Part shown: positions 1 to 5,386 of the stretch, one piece after another
Layout: each line of letters opens with the position of its first letter
How positions within the stretch are numbered: position 1 is the first letter of the stretch
Assembly: GCA_019422905.1 (NCBI GenBank)
Contig: JAHZCM010000076.1
Location: 1 to 10,066 of the forward strand
Direction: 5' to 3'
DNA: 10,066 nt
Origin: Oscillospiraceae bacterium
Lineage (GTDB): Bacteria > Bacillota > Clostridia > Oscillospirales > Acutalibacteraceae
Notes under the pieces: generated by a model
Databases searched by the model: none
Seen by the model: the letters and a program-made list of their open reading frames with translations, nothing else
Told to the model about the DNA's origin: nothing
Position numbers and translations under genes: made by a program

Positions 1-2
1 TG

Positions 3-371
3 TACGATCAGGCGGATGTGGATGATGAGACGCGCGAATTTCTGAAAACCGGCCTGAGGACGACGGATATCCAGAAAGAAGATCTGTAATACTATTTTGG
101 CGTTTCAAATGTCAATTTTGAAGAAGCGGTTGCCAGTGAGCCGCTCGTCAGCGCGAAGGCGTTTTCCGTATGTCTGATGCGCGTGTCGAACGGTACGGAC
201 GTGGAAGCGCTCAAGGCGGAGATCCGTGAAAAGGCCGACCCGCGCAAGTGGATCTGCGTCGAGGTGGATCCCAGTGACGTGCGCGTGGAAAGCGTGGGCA
301 ATCTTGTGCTGCTGATTATGGCGGAAAACTCCCAAAAATACAGCGAGGCGTTTTACGCGCTGGCGGAGTGA
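3..371 (+). pseudogene. 3' part of a small DUF4358-like protein gene, interrupted by an in-frame TAA
   Basis: The 5' end lies outside the window. From base 3 one frame reads 28 codons to TAA at 87-89. The same frame then continues without another stop for 93 codons to TGA at 369-371. The two parts join naturally across the stop: ...QKEDL, stop, YYFGVSNVNFEEAV... . A glutamate codon (GAA) at 87-89 would restore a D-L-E-Y-Y-F run typical of this kind of protein. The distal part has an acidic segment, an alternating strand-helix pattern (ALKAEIREKADPRKW) and a late GNLVLLIM strand. This is reminiscent of the DUF4358 family of small exported Clostridia proteins, which I recall often lying beside MBOAT and DHHW genes, as here. 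The family call is tentative. The first ATG after the stop (177) has no ribosome binding site, so re-initiation looks unlikely. TAA ends tcdA and ridA normally, so codon reassignment is not supported. Confidence 0.55.
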
Positions 372-467
372 CTTACCGCTCCGCTCTGCCGGGCGGGCAC
401 GGATTTTTATGCAGGCAGGGAATGCCTCTGCCTGCGCGAAATGGAAATGCACGTGAAAAAGGCTTCG

Positions 468-496
468 GGGCTTCGCAGGATCTGCGAAGCCCTTTT
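468..496 (+). terminator. Strong intrinsic-terminator-like hairpin between the DUF4358-like gene and the MBOAT gene
   Basis: GGGCTTCGCA at 468-477 pairs perfectly with TGCGAAGCCC at 483-492 around a 5-nt loop (GGATC), and TTTT follows at 493-496. Only 25 nt separate it from the MBOAT start codon, and the ribosome binding site fills most of that. It either ends the upstream transcript or partly attenuates read-through into the MBOAT operon. The 5' arm sequence GGCTTCG occurs twice (461-467 and 469-475), so the 3' arm has a second, weaker partner. Confidence 0.7.
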
Positions 497-502
497 GCAT
501 GC

Positions 503-515
503 AAGGGGAAAGGGG
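503..515 (+). promoter_or_regulatory. Ribosome binding site that sets the MBOAT start at 522
   Basis: The G-rich run AAGGGGAAAGGGG ends 6 nt before ATG 522. An earlier in-frame ATG at 441 would place the perfect terminator hairpin inside the coding region and would add a non-membrane N-terminus that is unusual for the family. Start 522 is therefore preferred. Confidence 0.7.
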
Positions 516-521
516 AATTTT

Positions 522-1922
522 ATGGTATTTTCCGGCTTGCCGTTTTTATATTTCTTTTTGCCCCCGGCGCTTCTTACGGGTTTTCTGGCGCGGGGGAAGG
601 CGCGCAGCGCGGCGCTTTTCGTGCTGAGCCTGATTTTCTATGCTTTCGGAGAGCCGCGCTATGTGCTGCTGCTTGCCGGCACAGCATGCACGGCGTGGGG
701 CTTTGGCCTTTGGGCGGAAAAGCGCCGCGGGCAGAAATATGCGCGGGCGCCGCTTGCCGTGACATGTGCGCTCTCGCTCGGCCTGCTCGCCTATTTCAAA
801 TACGCGGATTTCCTGATCGGTACGGCAAATGCGTTCGGTGCGAAGCTGCCGCTTTTGCATGTCGCGCTGCCTGTGGGCATCAGCTTTTACACGTTTCAGG
901 CGGTCAGCTATGTGGCGGACGTGACGGCGGGCAAGGTGGAGGCGGAGCGAAACGCGCTGGATTTCGCGGCGTATCTGACCTTTTTTCCGCAGTTGATCGC
1001 CGGGCCAATCGTCCGTTATAAGGAGGTGCGCGCCGGCTTAAAGGCCGGGCGCATGACGCTCGCCGGTTTTTCGGAGGGCGCGGTGCGCTTTTGCGTGGGG
1101 CTTTCCAAAAAGGTGCTGATCGCGAACGTGCTGGCGGAGGCGACGGCGGACTTCGCCTCCGCGGACACGCAGAGCGTGCTGTTCTGCTGGCTGTATGCGG
1201 TCTCAAATGCGCTGATGATTTATTTTGACTTTTCCGGCTACAGCGATATGGCGATCGGTCTGGGGCGGATGTTTGGAATCTCTTTTCCGGAAAACTTCCG
1301 GTATCCGTTTACAGCGCGGTCCGTAGCGGAATTCTGGCGGCGCTGGCATATCACGCTCGGCGCGTGGTTTCGCGACTATGTCTATATTCCGCTGGGCGGC
1401 AGCCGGTGCCCGAAGCTGCGGCAGCTGCGCAATCTGGCGATTGTCTGGATGCTGACCGGGCTTTGGCACGGCGCATCCTGGACCTTCGTGCTCTGGGGCC
1501 TGTATTTTGCGGTATTCCTGATTTTGGAGCGGCTCTTTCTCGGTGGGCTTTTGGCGCGTGCGCCGCGGATTTTCGCACATCTGTATGTGCTGCTTGTGAC
1601 GCTCGTGAGCTTTGTGCTGTTCAGCGCGGCCTCGTCTGCCGAAGCGCTCGGGCAGCTTTCCGTCCTTTTCGGCTTTTCCGGCGCGCCGCTGTGGAATGCG
1701 GAGGCGCTCCATGCGCTTCGGCAATACGGCGTGGTACTGCTCGCGGCGCTGGCCGGTGCGGCGCCGGTCGTGCCGTGGGCGATGCGAAGGCTGCGGGAAT
1801 GCCCGCATGGAGAAACGGCCTGTGCCGTTCTCCGGCCCGCAGCAACGCTCGTGCTGCTGCTCGTATCCACCGCGTATCTCGTCGCGGGCTCTTTTAATCC
1901 GTTCCTGTACTTCCGTTTCTGA
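522..1922 (+). CDS. MBOAT-family membrane-bound O-acyltransferase (AlgI/DltB/PatA type)
   Basis: This is a 466-residue polytopic membrane protein of the usual length for bacterial MBOAT enzymes, beginning with a hydrophobic MVFSGLPFLYFF segment. Visible hallmarks are LTFFPQLIAGPIVRY (about 152-166), FDFSGYSDMAIGLGRMFGI (235-253), the amphipathic ARSVAEFWRRWHITL segment (265-279) with W275-H276, RDYVYIPLGG (284-293), and LTGLWHGASW (311-320), which holds the invariant family histidine (H316). Known members take an acyl group from a cytoplasmic donor and pass it across the membrane for transfer to alginate, teichoic acid or other surface polysaccharide. The adjacent SGNH-like gene is the expected partner for the outer-face transfer. 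The acyl group (acetyl is commonest) and the polymer cannot be read from the sequence. Its stop codon overlaps the ribosome binding site of the next gene, so the two are surely co-transcribed. No promoter is visible between the upstream hairpin and this gene. Confidence 0.93.
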   Translation: MVFSGLPFLYFFLPPALLTGFLARGKARSAALFVLSLIFYAFGEPRYVLLLAGTACTAWGFGLWAEKRRGQKYARAPLAVTCALSLGLLAYFKYADFLIGTANAFGAKLPLLHVALPVGISFYTFQAVSYVADVTAGKVEAERNALDFAAYLTFFPQLIAGPIVRYKEVRAGLKAGRMTLAGFSEGAVRFCVGLSKKVLIANVLAEATADFASADTQSVLFCWLYAVSNALMIYFDFSGYSDMAIGLGRMFGISFPENFRYPFTARSVAEFWRRWHITLGAWFRDYVYIPLGGSRCPKLRQLRNLAIVWMLTGLWHGASWTFVLWGLYFAVFLILERLFLGGLLARAPRIFAHLYVLLVTLVSFVLFSAASSAEALGQLSVLFGFSGAPLWNAEALHALRQYGVVLLAALAGAAPVVPWAMRRLRECPHGETACAVLRPAATLVLLLVSTAYLVAGSFNPFLYFRF

Positions 1923-1931
1923 GGTGTGCCT

Positions 1932-3020
1932 ATGAAAATCAAGCGTATCAGCGCAATTCTGACCGCCGTACTGTTCGCGGGCGTTCTGGCTGTGCTCTGC
2001 CTGCTGACCGTGCTTCTGCCGAAGAAAACGGTTTCCGCTTCGGAGCGCAGGCGACTGGCAGAGCTGCCGTCTTTTTCGTACCGTGCGCTGCTCGACGGCT
2101 CGTATTTCAGCGGCTTGTCGGATTATGCCACGGATCATTTCGCGCTGCGGGAGAGCTTTCGCACGGCGAATACGGCGCTGCGCACCGGCGTGTTTTTGCA
2201 GCGGGAGGTCAATGGAATCTTCGAGGAGGACGGCTATCTTTACGCGCCGGTATGGCCGCTCGACGAAAAGGCCGTTTTGCAGGCCGCGCAAAAAATGCAG
2301 GCTGTTGCGGATATGTATTTTCCGGGGAAAAACGTGTACGCTTCTGTGATCCCGGATAAGGCGGACTTTGCCGGGCAGGACTGCCTGCGCATCGATACCG
2401 GGGCGGTTGCGGAACTGTTGCTGAGCGGCTTCGACGCGCAGTATATCGATATCCTCGGCACGCTGCAAAGGGAGGATTTCTACCGCACGGATTCACACTG
2501 GCGGCAGGAGTGCTTAGAGGAGACGGCCGCCGCGCTTGTGAACGGCATGGGCGGGACATTTTCACCGGAGACTTTCGCGGAGCATACGGTAAGCCCGTTT
2601 TACGGCGTGCTTTGGGGCCGCTATGCGATGCCTCTGCCGGCGGATACGCTGGTCTACTGCACGAGCGCCGCGACGGAAAATGCCGTCGTGCGCAATCTTG
2701 ACCATCCGGATGTACAGACGGTTTACGATACGGAAACGGAATCGCCGGACAAGTACGACCTGTTCCTTTCCGGCGCGTCGTCGGTAATTGAGATTGAAAG
2801 CCCATCGGCGCGAACGGACCGCCACCTCGTGCTGTTCCGCGATTCCTTCGGCAGCAGCCTTGCGCCGTGGCTCTTGACGGAATACGAAAAAATCACTATG
2901 ATAGATATGCGGTATATTGCGTCACAAAAGATCGGCGAGTATGCGGATCTCGATTCGGCGGACGACGTGCTGTTTCTTTACAGCACCGCAATTTTGAATA
3001 CAGGCGGTATTTTGAAATGA
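1932..3020 (+). CDS. DHHW-family membrane-anchored AlgX/AlgJ-like SGNH protein, acyl-transfer partner of the MBOAT
   Basis: The protein has 362 residues. A signal anchor (about residues 7-29, with K2, K4 and R5 in front) puts the rest outside the membrane. Then come the LPSFSYRALLDGSYFSGL segment (45-62) and YATDHFALRESF (65-76), the conserved DHF-x-LR block of DHHW proteins. TDSHW (186-190) and RDSFGSSLAPWL (303-314) match the Asp/His and Ser motifs of AlgJ/AlgX-type SGNH folds: D187 and H189 with a serine of DSFGSS. AlgX and AlgJ accept acyl groups from an MBOAT such as AlgI and place them on polysaccharide, so this is the likely outer-face transferase. ATG 1932 is chosen because GAGG at 1921-1924 sits 7 nt upstream, overlapping the MBOAT stop. 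An in-frame GTG at 1926 is too close to that site. The stop TGA overlaps the start of tcdA. Confidence 0.85.
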   Translation: MKIKRISAILTAVLFAGVLAVLCLLTVLLPKKTVSASERRRLAELPSFSYRALLDGSYFSGLSDYATDHFALRESFRTANTALRTGVFLQREVNGIFEEDGYLYAPVWPLDEKAVLQAAQKMQAVADMYFPGKNVYASVIPDKADFAGQDCLRIDTGAVAELLLSGFDAQYIDILGTLQREDFYRTDSHWRQECLEETAAALVNGMGGTFSPETFAEHTVSPFYGVLWGRYAMPLPADTLVYCTSAATENAVVRNLDHPDVQTVYDTETESPDKYDLFLSGASSVIEIESPSARTDRHLVLFRDSFGSSLAPWLLTEYEKITMIDMRYIASQKIGEYADLDSADDVLFLYSTAILNTGGILK

Positions 3021-3742
3021 TTCACGCATTTTCGCGCTCGGCGCTCCTGCTCGGGGAGGACGCCATCGAAAAGCTCCGGAACGCCCGCGTCGCGGTGTTC
3101 GGCGTCGGCGGCGTCGGGGGCTATGCCGTGGAAGCGCTTGCCCGCAGCGGCGTCGGTGAGCTGCATCTGATCGATAACGATACGGTTTCCCTGACGAATC
3201 TCAACCGGCAGATTATCGCGCTGCACAGCACGATCGGGCGGCCGAAGGTCGATGTGATGCGCGACCGCGTGCTCGATATCAACCCGGATTGCCGTGTTTT
3301 CCCATACAACACGTTTTTCACGCCGGAGACAGCGGAGGCGTTCGATTTTGCGAAATTCGACTATGTGGTGGACGCGATCGACACTGTTTCCGGGAAAATT
3401 CAGCTTGCGGTTTCCGCCCGCGCGGCGGGTGTGCCGATCATCTGCGCGATGGGAGCCGGGAATAAGCTGGACCCCACGCGATTTGAGGTGGCGAAGCTGG
3501 AGGAAACGAGCGTCTGCCCGTTGGCCCGTGTAATGCGCCGGGAATTGAAAAAGCGCGGCATTCAGGGCGTGAAGGTGGTATATTCGCGGGAGGAACCCAC
3601 CCCGCCCCGCAGCGAGGTGGAAAGCGATATGGCGCATGAAGCACGCCGCCACACGCCGGGCAGCCTGCCTTTTGTACCGGCCGCGGCCGGGCTCGTGCTG
3701 GCCTCTGCCGTGGTATACGATTTGATCGGTATCAAGCCGTAA
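3017..3742 (+). CDS. tcdA: tRNA threonylcarbamoyladenosine dehydratase (TcdA/CsdL, ThiF/E1-like family)
   Basis: The 241-residue protein matches the TcdA branch of the ThiF/MoeB/E1-like family. It shows the glycine-rich ATP loop VFGVGGVGGYAVEALARSG (27-45), LIDNDTVSLTNLNRQ (51-65) with the conserved Asp and Arg that contact ATP and metal, NPDCRV (89-94), the DAIDTVSGKI block (119-128), GAGNKLDPT (146-154) and PLARVMRRELKKRGI (168-182). TcdA uses ATP to cyclise t6A at position 37 of ANN-decoding tRNAs to cyclic t6A. The paired zinc-binding CxxC motifs and a cysteine sulfur relay of ThiF or MoeB are absent, as expected. Start 3017 is preferred over an upstream GTG in frame at 2867 because it begins directly with MIHAFSRSALLLGEDAIEKL, the usual N-terminus, and its ATGA overlap with the preceding stop implies translational coupling. 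The product is cytoplasmic. Confidence 0.9.
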   Translation: MIHAFSRSALLLGEDAIEKLRNARVAVFGVGGVGGYAVEALARSGVGELHLIDNDTVSLTNLNRQIIALHSTIGRPKVDVMRDRVLDINPDCRVFPYNTFFTPETAEAFDFAKFDYVVDAIDTVSGKIQLAVSARAAGVPIICAMGAGNKLDPTRFEVAKLEETSVCPLARVMRRELKKRGIQGVKVVYSREEPTPPRSEVESDMAHEARRHTPGSLPFVPAAAGLVLASAVVYDLIGIKP

Positions 3743-3766
3743 GGCTTTTCATAAAACTTCAAAAAA

Positions 3767-3771
3767 AGAGG
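3767..3771 (+). promoter_or_regulatory. Ribosome binding site choosing the ridA start
   Basis: AGAGG lies 9 nt before ATG 3781. The in-frame ATG at 3772 directly abuts the same AGAGG, leaving no spacing, so 3781 is the better start. Confidence 0.6.
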
Positions 3772-3780
3772 ATGGTTATC

Positions 3781-4158
3781 ATGCTGAAGAAAATTGACAC
3801 AAAGAAGGCGCCCGCAGCAATCGGGCCGTATTCGCAGGCGATCGTCTGCGGCAATATGCTCTTTACCTCCGGGCAGATCCCGATTGATCCCGCGACCGGC
3901 GAAATCCACGGCAGCGATATCGCCGCACAGGCCGAGCGGGTTATGCAGAACCTCGCGGCGGTGCTCGGAGAGGCCGGCGCGTCCTTTGAGAGCGCGGTCA
4001 AGACGACATGCTTCCTCGCCGATATGGCGGATTTCGCGGCGTTCAATGCGGTCTATGAGAAATATTTCACCGGAAAGCCGGCGCGTTCCTGCGTCGCCGT
4101 CAAGACGCTGCCCAAGAATGTTCTCGTCGAGGTTGAGGTTATCGCAGAGATCGAATAA
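3781..4158 (+). CDS. ridA: RidA family reactive intermediate/imine deaminase (YjgF/YER057c/UK114)
   Basis: This 125-residue protein has the normal RidA length. It carries AAIGPYSQAI (12-21, including the conserved Tyr17), LFTSGQIPIDPATGEI (27-42) and the C-terminal family signature PARSCVAVKTLPKNVLVEVEVIA (100-122) with Arg102 and Glu117, which correspond to the carboxylate-binding arginine and the active-site glutamate of RidA. Family members form trimers and hydrolyse 2-aminoacrylate and related enamines or imines released by PLP enzymes such as threonine/serine dehydratase, protecting PLP-dependent enzymes in the cytosol. The presence of the arginine places it in the active RidA group rather than the Rid subfamilies that lack it. 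It follows tcdA after 38 nt with no visible promoter and is the last gene before the terminator. I see no functional link to the acyltransferase genes, and co-transcription may be incidental. Confidence 0.93.
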   Translation: MLKKIDTKKAPAAIGPYSQAIVCGNMLFTSGQIPIDPATGEIHGSDIAAQAERVMQNLAAVLGEAGASFESAVKTTCFLADMADFAAFNAVYEKYFTGKPARSCVAVKTLPKNVLVEVEVIAEIE

Positions 4159-4161
4159 AGC

Positions 4162-4198
4162 AAGAGGGCTCTTCCAAAAAGTGAAGAGCCCTCTTTTT
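4162..4198. terminator. Rho-independent terminator shared by the ridA operon and the convergent aldo/keto reductase gene
   Basis: AAGAGGGCTCTTC (4162-4174) pairs perfectly, 13 bp, with GAAGAGCCCTCTT (4183-4195) around the 8-nt loop CAAAAAGT. Read on the plus strand a T run continues to 4198. Read on the minus strand the hairpin is followed by the T-rich tail GCTTTATTC and lies 18 nt past the reductase stop, so it can probably act in both directions. Confidence 0.9.
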
Positions 4199-4213
4199 AA
4201 CGCCTTTATACCG

Positions 4214-5215
4214 TTATTTATCGTGAACTCTGAAGCCGCGCTGTTCGGATTCCACATGGCCCCTGTGCCCGTGCACGGTGCAGGCGGCCAGCGCGTTTTC
4301 GAGTGCGGAGAATTCGTCCTCTGTCAGGGAGACCGCGCAGGCGCCGAGATTTTCGAGGATCCGCCCCTGATTCTTGGAACCGGGGATCGGGACGACATTG
4401 GGGTATTTATGCAGCATCCATGCCAGGGAAATCTGCGCGTTGGTGGCCTGCTTTTCAGCGGCGAATTTCCCCAGGATATCGAGAATGGGCTGATTTGCGG
4501 CGATGTTTTCCTTTGAAAGCTGCGGAACAAAGCGCCGAACGTCGTCGCCCTCAAATTTTGTTTCAGCCGTTACCCTCCCAGACAAAAATCCGCTTGCAAT
4601 GGGTGAAAAGGGAACGACGCCGATACCGTTTGCAAGGCAATAGGGGAAGATATCCTTTTCACAGTCCCGCTCCAGCATGGAATACAGATTCTGCACAGCG
4701 GACACGGGCGTGATCCGGTGCGCTTCGGCAAGTGTTTCTGCGGAGACCTGCGACATGCCCCAGCCGCGGATCAGCCCTTCGCGAATCAGCCGGCCCATAG
4801 CTGCGGCAACCTCTTCGACGGGATCCTGCGTGTTGATCCGGTGCAGATAATAAAGATCTATGTAATCTGTCCGCAGATTGCGCATGGAGCTTTCAAGGTG
4901 GCTGCGGATGGCCGCATACAGCGCTTCACCCCCGCCGTATTCCTCTGTTTGAATGTGGAATTTGGTCGCCAAAACCACTTGCCTGCGGAACGGTTCGATG
5001 GCTTTTCCGACCAACTGCTCGTTATGCCCGGGATAGAACATCTCCTTGCCATATCCCTCGGCGGTATCAAAAAAGGTACAGCCAAAGTCGTATGCCCTGC
5101 GGATGGCCTCTATGCTGTAGCTTTCCTCCGGCACCTGCCCATAGCCGTGAGAAAAACCCATGCACCCCATACCGATTTCGGAAACCTCTAAATTGCCGAT
5201 CTTTCTTTTCTTCAT
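4214..5215 (-). CDS. Aldo/keto reductase, NADPH-dependent oxidoreductase family
   Basis: The 333-residue product is a full-length aldo/keto reductase barrel of the bacterial YhdN/IolS-like type. The catalytic tetrad is visible as D50 in FFDTAEGYG, Y55 in the same motif, K85 in LATKF and H125 in LYYLHR. Other family blocks are LEVSEIGMGCMGFSHGYG (9-26), RTDYIDLYYLH (115-125), AVQNLYSMLERD (173-184), VPFSPIASGFLSGR (201-214) and VPIPGSKNQGRILENLGA (275-292), where the PGSK region binds the cofactor phosphate. Such enzymes reduce aldehydes or ketones with NADPH; the physiological substrate cannot be deduced. GGAGAGGAT (minus strand, about 5224-5232) is its ribosome binding site. It has its own promoter and lies 171 bp downstream of the ABC permease gene, so it looks like a separate transcription unit. 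It ends at the shared terminator. Confidence 0.93.
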   Translation of the reverse strand: MKKRKIGNLEVSEIGMGCMGFSHGYGQVPEESYSIEAIRRAYDFGCTFFDTAEGYGKEMFYPGHNEQLVGKAIEPFRRQVVLATKFHIQTEEYGGGEALYAAIRSHLESSMRNLRTDYIDLYYLHRINTQDPVEEVAAAMGRLIREGLIRGWGMSQVSAETLAEAHRITPVSAVQNLYSMLERDCEKDIFPYCLANGIGVVPFSPIASGFLSGRVTAETKFEGDDVRRFVPQLSKENIAANQPILDILGKFAAEKQATNAQISLAWMLHKYPNVVPIPGSKNQGRILENLGACAVSLTEDEFSALENALAACTVHGHRGHVESEQRGFRVHDK

Positions 5216-5267
5216 AACCGTATATCCTCTCCGTTCTTAGCTTTCTTCATGTTTTGTCCGTATTTCC

Positions 5268-5296
5268 AGTATAACGATCCGGGAGATCTATGTCAA
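5268..5296 (-). promoter_or_regulatory. SigmaA-type promoter of the aldo/keto reductase gene
   Basis: On the minus strand TTGACA (5296-5291) and TATACT (5273-5268) are separated by exactly 17 nt, a perfect -35 box and a one-mismatch -10 box. Transcription should start near 5261, giving a leader of about 45 nt before the ATG at 5215. The stretch between this promoter and the permease stop (5297-5386) carries two copies of AAATGCCTCT but no clear terminator for the permease transcript. Confidence 0.8.
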
Positions 5297-5317
5297 ATTG
5301 ATATAAAGCATAATCGA

Positions 5318-5366
5318 AAATGCCTCTTAAGCATGAATACAGGCGGTAAACCGGGCAAATGCCTCT
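5318..5366. repeat. Two direct copies of AAATGCCTCT upstream of the reductase promoter
   Basis: The 10-mer AAATGCCTCT occurs at 5318-5327 and 5357-5366, in the same orientation and 39 bp apart. Seen from the minus-strand promoter the copies lie about 22 and 61 bp upstream of the -35 box, a position suited to an activator. No regulator gene is adjacent, so this stays a suggestion. Confidence 0.35.
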
Positions 5367-5386
5367 GAGAGGATGCGTATCATTAT

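Noticed and set aside
87..89. Recoding or alternative genetic code at the in-frame TAA
   Set aside because: TAA ends other intact genes here (tcdA, ridA, the reductase), and no recoding signal such as a downstream SECIS-like stem is evident. TAA is also not used for selenocysteine or pyrrolysine.
411..435. Hairpin GCAGGCAG / CTGCCTGC as a second terminator
   Set aside because: The 8-bp stem is real, but no T run follows on either strand. It may add structure to the leader but is not a terminator by itself.
441..521. Extended N-terminus for the MBOAT protein from ATG 441
   Set aside because: It would contain a perfect terminator hairpin and a non-family sequence. The strong ribosome binding site and typical N-terminus are at 522.
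1203..2468. Minus-strand 421-codon frame antisense to the MBOAT and DHHW genes
   Set aside because: It is a low-complexity Arg/Gln-rich translation lying across two clear genes. Long antisense frames are expected from G+C-rich codon usage.
2867..3016. Extended start for TcdA at GTG 2867
   Set aside because: The added 50 residues would overlap the DHHW coding region and do not belong to the TcdA family. ATG 3017 gives the normal N-terminus.
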